A stretch of 64,000 nucleotides of DNA, taken from the NCBI RefSeq assembly GCF_039537985.1, contig NZ_BAABBN010000004.1:1178001-1242000 (forward strand), read 5' to 3'. Shown here piece after piece: positions 7,095 through 16,513 of the stretch. Made by a program: the position numbers and the translations under genes. Position 1 is the stretch's first letter. The number at the start of each line of letters is the position of its first letter. The notes beneath the pieces were generated by a model, which did no database searches, was not told the DNA's origin, and was given only the letters and a program-made list of their open reading frames with translations. This stretch comes from Litoribacillus peritrichatus (lineage in GTDB: Bacteria > Pseudomonadota > Gammaproteobacteria > Pseudomonadales > Litoribrevibacteraceae).

Positions 7095-8837
7095 TTAATC
7101 CAGCTTAGATACTTCCCAGCTCTTTAGTAGCTGTTCGTAAGGTACTGTTTCTCCAGGTGGTTTTTCGTTCGGCAGTTTAGCCTTTGGAGAACCTTCCTGA
7201 GACAACCAGTATTCTGCATCACGCTTAGGGTTCAACTTCGGACCACAGTCACCTTGTACTTTAGAACGCTCCAGGCGCTTAAGTACTTTGTCCTGTGCTT
7301 TTGCCAAACCATCAAGCGCTTCTTGCGGCGTAGATTCACCACTTGCAGCTTCTGCAATGTACTGCCACCAAAGCTGAGCCAGCTTAGGGTAGTCCGGTAC
7401 GTTAGTACCCGTTGGCGTCCACTGCTTACGCGCTGGACTGCGGTAGAACTCAACCAAACCACCTAACTTAGGCGCAACATCTGTCATTGCTTGAGAATTG
7501 ATGTCTGACTCACGAATAGGCGTCAGGCCAACCAACGTTTTCTGCAAGGAAACCGTCTTAGACACAGTGAACTGAGCATACAACCATGCAGCCAGGCGGT
7601 TTTTCTCTGGTGTTGATTTCAGGAACGTCCATGAACCAGTGTCTTGGTAACCCAGCTTCATGCCTTCTTCCCAATACGGGCCTTTCGGAGAAGGGGCCAT
7701 ACGCCACTTAGGTGTGCCGTCTTCGTTCATGACCGGCAGACCTTCTTTGGTCATGCTTGAAGTAAAGGCGGTATACCAGAAAATCTGCTGTGCAATGCCG
7801 CCTTGAGCAGGCACTGGGCCAGCTTCTGAGAACGTCATGCCTTGTGCTTCTGGTGGCGCATATTGGCGCAGCCAATCAACGTATTTGGTGGTTGCGAACA
7901 CAGCTGCTGGGCCATTAGTTGCACCGCCGCGCTCAACACTTGAACCAACGGGTTGGCAGCCCTCTACACGGATGCCCCATTCATCAACAGGGAAGCCGTT
8001 GGGTAGGCTCTTGTCGCCGGCACCTGCCATTGAGAACCAGGCATCGGTGAAACGCCATCCAAGTGATGGATCTTTCTTGCCGTAGTCCATGTGACCATAG
8101 ACCGGCTGGCCGTCGATTTCTTTTACGTGCTTAGTGAAGAATTCTGCAATGTCTTCATAGGCAGACCAGTTTTTAGGTACACCTAACTCGTAGCCGTATA
8201 TGTTTTTAAACTGTTTTTTCAAGTCAGCGCGAGCAAACCAGTCAGCACGGAACCAGTAAAGGTTAGCGAACTGTTGATCGGGCAGCTGATAAATCTTACC
8301 GTCGGGACCTGTGGTAAAGTCGATGCCGATGAAGTCTTCAAGATCAAGTGTCGGAAGGGTCAGATCCTTCGCTTCGTTTTTGATCATGTCAGAAATAGGT
8401 ACAACTTTACCGTAGCGGAAGTGCGTACCAATCAAATCGGAATCGTTGATGTATGCGTCGTAAATACTACGACCAGACTGCATTTGTGTTTGCAGTTTTT
8501 CAACCACGTCACCTTCCTGAATTAAGTCGTGGTTGACTTTAATGCCAGTGATTTCTTCAAAGGCTTTAGCCAGTACTTTTGACTCGTATTCATGGGTTGT
8601 GATGGTTTCGGAAACAACGTTGATGCTCATACCACGAAACGGCTTCGACGCTTCAGTGAACCATGCAAGTTCTTTCATCTGGTCTTCTTTACTCAGACTG
8701 GACTTAGTGAACTCTTCATTTAGCCACTTTTTAGATGCATCAGAAAACTGATCGGCGTAAGCCGTTGCACCCATAGCGGATAAAGAAATGGCTGCACTGA
8801 GTACGAGTCCCTTCGATATTTTTGTATTTATTTTCAT
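7095..8837 (-). CDS. ABC transporter solute-binding protein, glycerol (GlpV) type
   Basis: This 580-residue protein has a cleavable signal peptide (residues 1-28, ending ATAYA) and the fold of family 1 extracellular binding proteins. Its size, the C-terminal tail with CGPKLNPKRDAEYW, and its neighbours match the large binding protein of the Rhizobium-type GlpVSTPQ glycerol importer. It would capture the substrate in the periplasm and deliver it to the two permeases upstream. It is the last gene of the operon. An intercistronic stem-loop precedes it and a terminator follows. The substrate call rests on operon architecture. No glycerol kinase or dehydrogenase is adjacent, so another polyol is possible. 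Confidence 0.85.
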   Translation of the reverse strand: MKINTKISKGLVLSAAISLSAMGATAYADQFSDASKKWLNEEFTKSSLSKEDQMKELAWFTEASKPFRGMSINVVSETITTHEYESKVLAKAFEEITGIKVNHDLIQEGDVVEKLQTQMQSGRSIYDAYINDSDLIGTHFRYGKVVPISDMIKNEAKDLTLPTLDLEDFIGIDFTTGPDGKIYQLPDQQFANLYWFRADWFARADLKKQFKNIYGYELGVPKNWSAYEDIAEFFTKHVKEIDGQPVYGHMDYGKKDPSLGWRFTDAWFSMAGAGDKSLPNGFPVDEWGIRVEGCQPVGSSVERGGATNGPAAVFATTKYVDWLRQYAPPEAQGMTFSEAGPVPAQGGIAQQIFWYTAFTSSMTKEGLPVMNEDGTPKWRMAPSPKGPYWEEGMKLGYQDTGSWTFLKSTPEKNRLAAWLYAQFTVSKTVSLQKTLVGLTPIRESDINSQAMTDVAPKLGGLVEFYRSPARKQWTPTGTNVPDYPKLAQLWWQYIAEAASGESTPQEALDGLAKAQDKVLKRLERSKVQGDCGPKLNPKRDAEYWLSQEGSPKAKLPNEKPPGETVPYEQLLKSWEVSKLD

Positions 8838-8876
8838 GTCTAGCCTCTTAAATAGCTATCTCAAGTTTCGCGTAGA

Positions 8877-8896
8877 CCAGCTTTACATAAAGCTGG
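8877..8896 (-). promoter_or_regulatory. Intercistronic stem-loop ahead of the binding-protein gene
   Basis: CCAGCTTTACATAAAGCTGG is a near-perfect hairpin in the 119-base gap between the DUF2160 gene and the binding-protein gene. Similar structures ahead of binding-protein cistrons limit decay or readthrough and set their high relative expression. That role is inferred here. Confidence 0.5.
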
Positions 8897-8956
8897 CTCG
8901 TAAGCGGGCTGCACTGACATTGCACAGCCTTCTTAATGTCTTCTCCGGGGTGGTAG

Positions 8957-9232
8957 TTATCCCCATCGAAGTACAATTCCTACCCATACCACAGATATGG
9001 CAAGTGCAATCCATAAGCTGACTTCGCTTACCCCCAAAAACAACAAGTGGATAAATGCACTGCTTAATAGTCCTATAAATAGTCGATCCCCTCGTGAGGT
9101 CTCGATAGGTAGAAAACCTTTGCGCTCCGTACTTGGAACTTTAATTTCGTAAATGGTCATACAGATCAATATACAAGCGATGACGCTGAAGAATATTGCT
9201 GTTGTGGGTGTCCATGCCATCCAACTCATCAT
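8957..9232 (-). CDS. DUF2160 small membrane protein of the ABC operon
   Basis: The 91-residue protein has three hydrophobic segments (about 10-28, 49-66 and 70-88) and starts with MMSWMAWTPTTAIFF, characteristic of DUF2160. Members are found between the permease and binding-protein genes of glycerol-type ABC importers. They are presumed accessory membrane components of unknown function. The ribosome site CAGGAGT precedes the start. It lies 57 bases after the second permease gene and 119 bases before the binding-protein gene. Confidence 0.88.
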   Translation of the reverse strand: MMSWMAWTPTTAIFFSVIACILICMTIYEIKVPSTERKGFLPIETSRGDRLFIGLLSSAFIHLLFLGVSEVSLWIALAISVVWVGIVLRWG

Positions 9233-9289
9233 AAAAATTACTCCTGTTTCAGCCCATTTGACTACTGTCCAAATGGGTTGGCTGAATGT

Positions 9290-10096
<807 letters not shown>

Positions 10097-10106
10097 GGTG
10101 ATCTCC

Positions 10107-10973
10107 TTATTTGTCCTTATCCATGTGGCTGATTGTTGTGAAGAACAACCAGGAAACGAGTAATACAATTAAGAAATAGATCAACGAGAACGCCGCCGCC
10201 GGGCCTAAATCAAATTGACCAATCGCCATTTTGGTTAATGTCTGGCTCAAAAATGTGGTTGAATTACCCGGACCGCCACCAGTAAGAACAAATGGCTCGG
10301 TATAGATCATGAAACTGTCCATGAAGCGAAGCAGAATGCCGATCACTAACACATTTTTCAATTTTGGAAGTTGAATGTGGCGGAAAACGGCCCATTTTGA
10401 AGCTCGGTCAATTCTGGCGGCCTGATAAAATGCTTCAGGAATGGCGCGCAAACCTGAGTAGCAGAGCAGTGCCACTAATGGTGTCCAGTGCCATACGTCC
10501 ATCAACAATACAGTTGCCCATGCGTCGAAGGGATTGGATGCGTAGTTGTAGTCAATGCCCATGCCCGTCAGTGCTGATCCGAATAAACCGATGTCGGCAC
10601 GGCCAAAGATTTGCCAAATGGTGCCCACTACGTTCCATGGGATAAGCAAAGGAATTGCCACTAAAATCAAACAAACTGAAGCCATTTTACCCTTGGTTGG
10701 CATCATGAGTGCGATACCAATACCGAGAGGTATTTCAATGGCAAGTACAGCGAATGAGAACATGAACTGGCGAAGTAATGATTCGTGGAGACGAGTGTCT
10801 CGCAGAATTTCACTGTACCACTCAGCGCCTACAAAATAGGCGTTATTCTGATCAAAGATGTCCTGAACGGAATAGTTCACAACAGTCATTAACGGAATGA
10901 TCGCCGAGAATGCTACGAGTAGAAATACCGGCAGAACTAAGAACCAGGCTTTGTTGTTTTCTACTTTTCTCAT
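10107..10973 (-). CDS. ABC transporter permease, MalF-like (GlpP type)
   Basis: The 288-residue inner-membrane protein has six predicted helices and a cytoplasmic EAA-loop (EAFYQAARIDRASKWAVFRHIQLP). It also has the GGGPGNSTTFLSQTL segment typical of sugar-type importer permeases. The start ATG overlaps the stop of the upstream ATPase gene by four bases, showing translational coupling. It forms the translocation pore with the neighbouring permease. Confidence 0.9.
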   Translation of the reverse strand: MRKVENNKAWFLVLPVFLLVAFSAIIPLMTVVNYSVQDIFDQNNAYFVGAEWYSEILRDTRLHESLLRQFMFSFAVLAIEIPLGIGIALMMPTKGKMASVCLILVAIPLLIPWNVVGTIWQIFGRADIGLFGSALTGMGIDYNYASNPFDAWATVLLMDVWHWTPLVALLCYSGLRAIPEAFYQAARIDRASKWAVFRHIQLPKLKNVLVIGILLRFMDSFMIYTEPFVLTGGGPGNSTTFLSQTLTKMAIGQFDLGPAAAFSLIYFLIVLLVSWLFFTTISHMDKDK

Positions 10974-12070
10974 GACAGCGCCTCCTCAACCAGATATTCG
11001 TCGATGTACAACTTTAACCATTGAGTTGGAAAGTTAACGTAAGCCGATTTGGTTGGGGACACAGCATTCTCTTCCAAAATCGCTTTAATTTCCCATTCAC
11101 CTAATTTCACGGTAAGCACTTTGTAGGTACCAAGATCTTCTTCATATTGAACTTCACAAGGATACGAGCCTTCGGTGGGTTCTTGGGTTACCTGGACAAA
11201 TTCAGGTCGGATACCGATTTTAAAGTTTTTAGAGGGAGAAGCCTGAAGAATTGCATTTAACTCAGACGATAACGGAATTTCAGTATCACCAAACAGAACG
11301 CCATGGGGGGTGCGTTGAACCGGAGTGATGTTCATGCCCGGGCTGCCAATGAAGTAGCCCACAAAGGTGTGGTTCGGCTTTTCAAACAGTTCACGAGGTG
11401 TGCCAAACTGAACGATTTGTCCGTCGTACATCACTGCAATCTGATCAGCGAAGGTTGATGCTTCCAGCTGATCGTGCGTTACATACACCATGGTGATGTT
11501 GAATTGCTCGTGAATTTGCTTGAGCTTACGGCGCAACTTCCACTTCAAATGCGGGTCAATAACGGTCAGGGGTTCGTCAAATAAAATGGCAGAAACATTA
11601 TCACGTACCAAGCCTCGACCCATGGACACTTTCTGCTTTTCATCGGCAGTGAGGTTTTTTGCTTTTTTCTTGAGTACGTCCTGCAGTTCAAGAATTTCAG
11701 CGATTTCATTTACTTTGGCGATGACTTTTGCTTCAGGGACCTTCTGGTTACGGAGCGGAAATGCCAAATTGTTGAATACCGTCATTGAATCGTATACGAC
11801 CGGGAACTGGAAAACCTGCGCGATGTTTCTGTCTTCCGGCGGTATTTCATTCACTACAACATTGTCGAATAATATCTCACCACCAGATGGCGCCAGCAGG
11901 CCTGAAATAATGTTCAATAGCGTACTTTTGCCACAGCCGGAAGGGCCAAGCAAGGCGTAGGCTTTACCGTGTTCCCAGACGTGGTTCATTTCCCGAATGG
12001 CATAATCTTCCGGGCCACTGGGATTTTTGCTGTAGCTGTGAGCCAGCGATTTCAGATGAATCTCAGCCAT
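10970..12070 (-). CDS. ABC transporter ATPase with degenerate signature (GlpT type)
   Basis: The 366-residue protein has a canonical Walker A (GPSGCGKS), a Walker B (AILFDEP) and an H-loop histidine (YVTHDQ). The ABC signature is degenerate: LTADEKQ replaces LSGGQ. A C-terminal TOBE-like regulatory domain follows. It would pair with the other ATPase of the operon so that its own catalytic residues face that partner's intact LSGGQ. The ATG at 12070 is preceded by TAGGAGGTG, the best ribosome site in the operon. It overlaps the end of the upstream gene. These substitutions are also typical of this importer family, as far as I recall. Confidence 0.9.
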   Translation of the reverse strand: MAEIHLKSLAHSYSKNPSGPEDYAIREMNHVWEHGKAYALLGPSGCGKSTLLNIISGLLAPSGGEILFDNVVVNEIPPEDRNIAQVFQFPVVYDSMTVFNNLAFPLRNQKVPEAKVIAKVNEIAEILELQDVLKKKAKNLTADEKQKVSMGRGLVRDNVSAILFDEPLTVIDPHLKWKLRRKLKQIHEQFNITMVYVTHDQLEASTFADQIAVMYDGQIVQFGTPRELFEKPNHTFVGYFIGSPGMNITPVQRTPHGVLFGDTEIPLSSELNAILQASPSKNFKIGIRPEFVQVTQEPTEGSYPCEVQYEEDLGTYKVLTVKLGEWEIKAILEENAVSPTKSAYVNFPTQWLKLYIDEYLVEEALS

Positions 12071-13163
12071 GAGCTGCACCTCCTAATACTGAAGAAGGCG
12101 CCTTGATCAGGTTGCCCTCCATATCAAACACGAATAATCGATGTGCGGGCAGATAAACATTCACATCCGTATCTGTGTGAAACTCATACACACCTGATAA
12201 CTGCATGACTAACGGGAAGTGCTTGTTACGAACGTGCAGGAAAGATTCCGAACCGCTGATTTCAGATAGCTCAACGGTCACTGCAAGCTCAAGATCGTCG
12301 TCGTTTTGTGGAACCAGGCCAATGTGGCTCGGGCGAATACCAAATTTATAATCGCCCGCAGGTAAATCCTGAAGTTCCTGAACTAACGGGAAATGAATGG
12401 CTTCACTGATGAATACCTGGCTGTCGGTAATTTTACCGTCCACGAGATTAATCGGTGGCTCACTGAACAGTTCTGCCGCATCAACATTGCTCGGGTTCCG
12501 GTAAACGTCAGCGGCCGGGCCAGTCTGAATTAGGTTACCTTCGTGCAGTAGGGTCGTGGTGCCGCCAAGGGCTAATGCTTCGTTAGGTTCTGTAGTGGCA
12601 TAAACCGCAATGGTGTTTCTGGCTTTGAACAAATGTCTGAGCTCTTGCCGAAGCTCTTCACGTAACTTGTAGTCAAGGTTAACCAAAGGCTCATCAAACA
12701 ACACTAAACTGGCGTCTTTGACCAGCGCTCGTGCCATTGCTGTTCTTTGTTGCTGTCCGCCGGATAATTCCATAGGCAATTTTTTCAGGTGTTGTTCAAT
12801 GTGCAGTAATTCCGCAACTTCCTGTACTCTGCGCGTAATCTCGGACGACTTCACTTTTGCTAATTGAAGCGGCGATGCAATGTTGTCCCAAACCGTCAGG
12901 TTTGGGTAATTGATGAATTGCTGGTACACCATAGAGATGTTGCGTTTCTGTACCGGCACGCCAGTCACATCAACGCCATTCATTAACACGCGACCGGAGG
13001 ACGGTTTGTCTAATCCGGCCATTAAACGCATCAAAGAGGTTTTTCCCGCCAGTGTTCTTCCGAGTAACACGTTGAAAGAGCCGGGCTCTAAACTGAGGTT
13101 GGCATTATTGATGTGTGTTTCACCATCAACAACCCGACTCACATTTTCTAAAGTAAGCGACAT
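12063..13163 (-). CDS. ABC transporter ATPase lacking the H-loop histidine (GlpS type)
   Basis: The 366-residue protein is the first gene of the operon. It has an atypical Walker A (GRTLAGKT), an intact signature (LSGGQQQR) and a Walker B (SLVLFDEP). Its switch region reads YATTEPNEA, where the usual catalytic histidine is threonine. It therefore complements the second ATPase, which has the histidine but a degenerate signature. The heterodimer should have one competent and one degenerate ATP site. A C-terminal TOBE-like domain follows. AAAGGACAG precedes the ATG. A sigma-54 promoter lies about 108 bases upstream. Confidence 0.9.
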   Translation of the reverse strand: MSLTLENVSRVVDGETHINNANLSLEPGSFNVLLGRTLAGKTSLMRLMAGLDKPSSGRVLMNGVDVTGVPVQKRNISMVYQQFINYPNLTVWDNIASPLQLAKVKSSEITRRVQEVAELLHIEQHLKKLPMELSGGQQQRTAMARALVKDASLVLFDEPLVNLDYKLREELRQELRHLFKARNTIAVYATTEPNEALALGGTTTLLHEGNLIQTGPAADVYRNPSNVDAAELFSEPPINLVDGKITDSQVFISEAIHFPLVQELQDLPAGDYKFGIRPSHIGLVPQNDDDLELAVTVELSEISGSESFLHVRNKHFPLVMQLSGVYEFHTDTDVNVYLPAHRLFVFDMEGNLIKAPSSVLGGAAHG

Positions 13164-13270
13164 TTAGCTGTCCTTTCTTATTTTTGTAATTACAAACACT
13201 GCTTCACAGTTCAAACTCGATCTGTTCAGAATATTCGTTATCGATAAATTCCATTCAGGGGTCACGAAAC

Positions 13271-13286
13271 AGCAAGTAGGATGCCA
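13271..13286 (-). promoter_or_regulatory. Sigma-54 (-24/-12) promoter of the ABC operon
   Basis: Read on the minus strand, the site is TGGCATCCTACTTGCT, matching TGGCAC-N5-TTGCW with one change. The essential GG and GC are separated by exactly ten bases. It lies about 110 bases ahead of the first ATPase gene and next to a divergent sigma-54 activator gene. Confidence 0.85.
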
Positions 13287-13350
13287 AAGTTCTTAATGAT
13301 TACAATGCGGTGTCATTAACTGTTTGTTTTTTAAAGTTTATTTTGTAGTA

Positions 13351-13448
13351 TGTTCAGATTCTGTTTAGTCCGTTGAACAGTTTTTTGAAAGAGTGTTCAT
13401 TCGCTTTGTTGTTGACATTGAACAGTTTTGAACAGTTAATGTGAACAG
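13351..13448. promoter_or_regulatory. Cluster of activator half-sites (upstream activating sequence)
   Basis: Six copies of TGTTCA or its complement TGAACA lie at 13351, 13374, 13394, 13419, 13429 and 13442, about 65-175 bases upstream of the -24/-12 site. Several are arranged as inverted pairs about 20-30 bases apart. Position and repetition fit an enhancer for the divergent activator. Another TGTTCA lies downstream at 13223. Confidence 0.7.
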
Positions 13449-13517
13449 TTTTAATGTGATCTGAGACGGATTTAACCAATTATCCAGGTATTTATAATTT
13501 TCTGAGAGTTTTGACTG

Positions 13518-15452
13518 ATGCAAGTAATATCACCTTCAAAAGACCAGGATGAGCTGATAGAAAGCTCATGGCGTCGTTGCCGGAAGTATGGGTTGGATCA
13601 TCACACTTCGCCGTTCTTACAGAAGCTTAGTCAGAGCGATTTTAGTTCCATTGTTGACGAACATCAGACCTTGGTGACTACCACCAACAATGAAGTTTTG
13701 CCTTATTACGAAAACATTCTTTCAAATACCCAGTGTTTAATTGTACTCACCGACAACCAAGGGCAATTGCTTGATAGTTGGGGTGATCAGCGCTTTCTGA
13801 ACCGTAATATGAAAGAGTTTTTTACTCAGGGAGTCAGCTGGTCGGAACGTTATAATGGCACCAATGCTATCGGTACGGTATTAGCGACAGGTAATGCGGT
13901 TCAGGTGGAAAAAGATGAGCACTTTCTGAAAGCCAACCGATTCATGATAGGTTCAGCTGCGCCGATTCTGAATTCAAACAAAGAAATGATTGGCGTTCTG
14001 GATGTTTCCAGTGATGCGTATTTACCCCAGGCGCACACCTTTGGTTTAGTTAAATTGATGTCTCAGTCAGTTGAGAACAGATTAATCATGAGTGCATTTC
14101 AACAAGAGCACTTTGTTCTCACTTTTAATACCAACCTGGAAAACATAGACAGTGCCTGGTCGGGGTTGGTTGTATTTAATGAGCAAGGCATAGTAATTTC
14201 AGCCAATCGAAGAGCTGAGTTGATCCTTGGTCATGACATTGCACTCAGCAAAGTCTCCAATATTTTTAATTGCTCTCTGACGCACTTCAAAAACCATCCG
14301 GAAAATTTACCCATACCTTTGGTGGCGCTTGGAAAATACGAAATGCTTGGCGTCATCAAACGTCCGGTTAATGTTGGTATAAAAGTGAATGACTTTCGTA
14401 AGAACACTGCTGTCTCGCCAGCAATGTTGCCGGGTACCGAAGGTCAACAACAGACAAGCAGTGATGAAATATCGTTGGATCGAATCGGCTTTGGCGATGA
14501 GCGGGTTGCAAAGTGCATCCGACAAGCTGAACGTATCATTGAGAAAGAAATTCCTATCCTGATTCATGGTGAGACCGGGGTAGGAAAAGAGGTGTTTGTA
14601 AAAGCGTTACATGAAAAAAGTGCTCGTAAACAATACCCTCTGGTCGCGGTGAATTGCGCTGCAATTCCGAGTGAGTTGGTTGAATCTGAACTGTTTGGTT
14701 ATGAGAAAGGTGCCTTCACAGGCGCCAGTGCCAAAGGTGGAATCGGACTGATCCGTAAAGCCAATAAAGGCACACTGTTTTTAGATGAAATTGGCGAAAT
14801 GCCGGTGAAAGCTCAGGCTCGTTTATTACGGGTGCTGCAAGAAAGAAAAGTGACGCCTCTGGGGTCGACCGAGTCTTATCCTGTGGATATTAAGGTAATT
14901 TCTGCGACGAACCGATCACTAAAAGACGATGTCGAGAAAGGCTTGTTTCGACAAGATTTGTATTATCGGGTGAGTGGTTTGAACCTTGAGATTCCCCCGT
15001 TAAGAGAGCGTTCAGACAGAAACGACTTGTTTAAAGAACTGCATCGAATTCATCGCAGTGAAGAGCAGGCCGCCGAACTGTCTGATGAAATTTTGAAATT
15101 ATTTCAAAAGCACCCTTGGCCAGGAAATATTCGCCAGCTGGTGAGTGTGATTCAGATTTCGTTGGCCATGGCAGATGATGAGGTGATTCGGCCAGACCAC
15201 TTGCCTGATGACTTCTTTGAGGATATACGCCGCCAGGAACGATTGGCCTTGGAGGAGGCCATCACAGAGAGTCACCCTATGAACCGCAATCTGAATAATG
15301 AGGCAATATCTTCCTCTGTTGCTCATCAACCTGACCAGGATGTTTTCGATGTGTATCAAGCCAACAAAGGAAATATATCCCGAACGGCTAAGGCACTTGG
15401 TATTAGCCGGAACACCCTGTATAAACGGCTTAAAGAGCTTAAAATAAAATGA
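13518..15452 (+). CDS. Sigma-54-dependent activator (AcoR/DhaR type) of the ABC operon
   Basis: The 644-residue protein has an N-terminal GAF-like sensor (about 60-190) and a PAS-like segment (about 205-280). A central AAA+ domain follows, with Walker A GETGVGKE (about 351-358), the sigma-54 contact motif GAFTGA (about 399-404) and Walker B GTLFLDEIGE. The C-terminus is a Fis-type helix-turn-helix (NISRTAKALGISRNTLYKRLKEL). It resembles acetoin- and glycerol-responsive activators. It is divergent from the ABC operon, whose sigma-54 promoter and half-site cluster lie in the shared spacer. It very likely activates that operon when the substrate or a derivative is sensed. Confidence 0.92.
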   Translation: MQVISPSKDQDELIESSWRRCRKYGLDHHTSPFLQKLSQSDFSSIVDEHQTLVTTTNNEVLPYYENILSNTQCLIVLTDNQGQLLDSWGDQRFLNRNMKEFFTQGVSWSERYNGTNAIGTVLATGNAVQVEKDEHFLKANRFMIGSAAPILNSNKEMIGVLDVSSDAYLPQAHTFGLVKLMSQSVENRLIMSAFQQEHFVLTFNTNLENIDSAWSGLVVFNEQGIVISANRRAELILGHDIALSKVSNIFNCSLTHFKNHPENLPIPLVALGKYEMLGVIKRPVNVGIKVNDFRKNTAVSPAMLPGTEGQQQTSSDEISLDRIGFGDERVAKCIRQAERIIEKEIPILIHGETGVGKEVFVKALHEKSARKQYPLVAVNCAAIPSELVESELFGYEKGAFTGASAKGGIGLIRKANKGTLFLDEIGEMPVKAQARLLRVLQERKVTPLGSTESYPVDIKVISATNRSLKDDVEKGLFRQDLYYRVSGLNLEIPPLRERSDRNDLFKELHRIHRSEEQAAELSDEILKLFQKHPWPGNIRQLVSVIQISLAMADDEVIRPDHLPDDFFEDIRRQERLALEEAITESHPMNRNLNNEAISSSVAHQPDQDVFDVYQANKGNISRTAKALGISRNTLYKRLKELKIK

Positions 15453-15463
15453 TTTTGGTTGTT

Positions 15464-15482
15464 TTGTAGCAATCTGCTACAA
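15464..15482. promoter_or_regulatory. Toxin-antitoxin operator palindrome 1
   Basis: TTGTAGCA-ATC-TGCTACAA is an 8-bp perfect inverted repeat 34 bases ahead of the antitoxin start. The ParD-like antitoxin is the likely ligand. Confidence 0.6.
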
Positions 15483-15484
15483 TC

Positions 15485-15502
15485 ATTGATGTCTACATCA
15501 AT
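15485..15502. promoter_or_regulatory. Toxin-antitoxin operator palindrome 2
   Basis: ATTGATGTCTACATCAAT is a perfect 9-bp-armed palindrome, except for the central CT, directly ahead of the ribosome site of the antitoxin gene (GGAG at 15505). Two adjacent palindromes suggest cooperative autorepression. Confidence 0.6.
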
Positions 15503-15515
15503 TTGGAGTTTTGCT

Positions 15516-15929
15516 ATGGCTAAAGCGTCTTCCCCTGTTCGGTTACAGTCAGAACTTATGCAAGCGGCGGCCATCGTCGGTCAAAGAATGCATCGCAGTA
15601 CGGCTGAGCAAATTGAATACTGGGCTGCATTGGGCCGAAGTGTCTCTAATTCTGTTAATCCGGATAACCTATTGGCTGTAACCAGTGGTTTGGCACAGTT
15701 AAAAGTCATTCCCATTAACGCACCAACGATTGACCCGGACGATGTGTTTGCAAGCATTGAGAGGGATCGCTCATTAGGTCGTTTGTCTGAGTCAGTCACG
15801 GATGTGCCTGTGAAGTACCAGGCGTCTGTAAAGTATCCTGGCCAACTAGAACAAGTAGCGTCAGATGGAACAATCATTGTCGGTCAGTTCTCGATGGGCA
15901 AGTTCACACCAATGGAGCTGAATCAGTAG
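15516..15929 (+). CDS. ParD-like antitoxin
   Basis: The 137-residue protein begins with a ribbon-helix-helix-like DNA-binding segment (SPVRLQSELMQAAAIVGQRMHRSTAEQIEYWAALGR, about 6-40). This matches ParD-like antitoxins of type II modules. The C-terminal half would neutralise the toxin. The ATG at 15516 follows GGAGTTTTGCT. A longer frame to 15459 would translate through the operators. The toxin gene starts one base after its stop codon. Expected regulation is binding of the antitoxin or complex to the two palindromes upstream. Confidence 0.75.
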   Translation: MAKASSPVRLQSELMQAAAIVGQRMHRSTAEQIEYWAALGRSVSNSVNPDNLLAVTSGLAQLKVIPINAPTIDPDDVFASIERDRSLGRLSESVTDVPVKYQASVKYPGQLEQVASDGTIIVGQFSMGKFTPMELNQ

Positions 15930-15930
15930 C

Positions 15931-16509
15931 ATGACAAGGAAGCAACTGTGGTTATTGGTTGGCGGTAACGGATCAGGGAAGAGTACCTTTTACCGCAATT
16001 GGTTAGCGCCTTTGGGTTTGCCGTTTGTAAATGCCGATATCATTGCAAAAGAAATTTTTCCTGAAAGCCCGGAACAACACAGCTACGAAGCGGCATTAAT
16101 TGCAGAAGAAATGAGAATGTCGCTGTTGCAAGAAGGTCGGAGTTTCTGTTTTGAAACTGTGTTTTCGCACCCAACGAAAATTGATTTTGTGGCCAAAGCA
16201 AAAGCTCTTGGCTATGAAGTTATCATGGTATTCATTCATCTTGGCCAAATCCAACTGAATAAAGCACGTGTTTCGCAGCGTGTCGTTAGCGGCGGGCATG
16301 ACGTCCCTGAAGACAAGATTGAAAGCAGGGTGCCCAGAGTCATTGAGAACGTTAAAACGGCCATACCGTTGTGTAATCAAACGCGTATTCTTGATAATTC
16401 CAGTTATCAGGACCCATACAAACCAGTGGCTGTCATTAAGGAGGGGCACATTAATGAAATTATGGACCCCATGCCTGAATGGGCGTTGTACTTACTAAAC
16501 TACGCCTAA
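15931..16509 (+). CDS. Zeta-toxin-family kinase-like protein
   Basis: The 192-residue protein has a P-loop near the N-terminus (GGNGSGKST, residues 10-18) and NADIIAKEIFP after it. It also has a zeta-toxin-like middle (FCFETVFSHP) and an RxxR-type ISRVPRVIENVK segment. Zeta toxins are kinases that phosphorylate UDP-N-acetylglucosamine or related substrates, and chromosomal relatives also occur without proven toxicity. The one-base gap after a ParD-like antitoxin suggests a toxin-antitoxin pair, an unusual combination because zeta normally pairs with epsilon. Activity and target are inferred. Confidence 0.8.
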   Translation: MTRKQLWLLVGGNGSGKSTFYRNWLAPLGLPFVNADIIAKEIFPESPEQHSYEAALIAEEMRMSLLQEGRSFCFETVFSHPTKIDFVAKAKALGYEVIMVFIHLGQIQLNKARVSQRVVSGGHDVPEDKIESRVPRVIENVKTAIPLCNQTRILDNSSYQDPYKPVAVIKEGHINEIMDPMPEWALYLLNYA

Positions 16510-16513
16510 TCAT

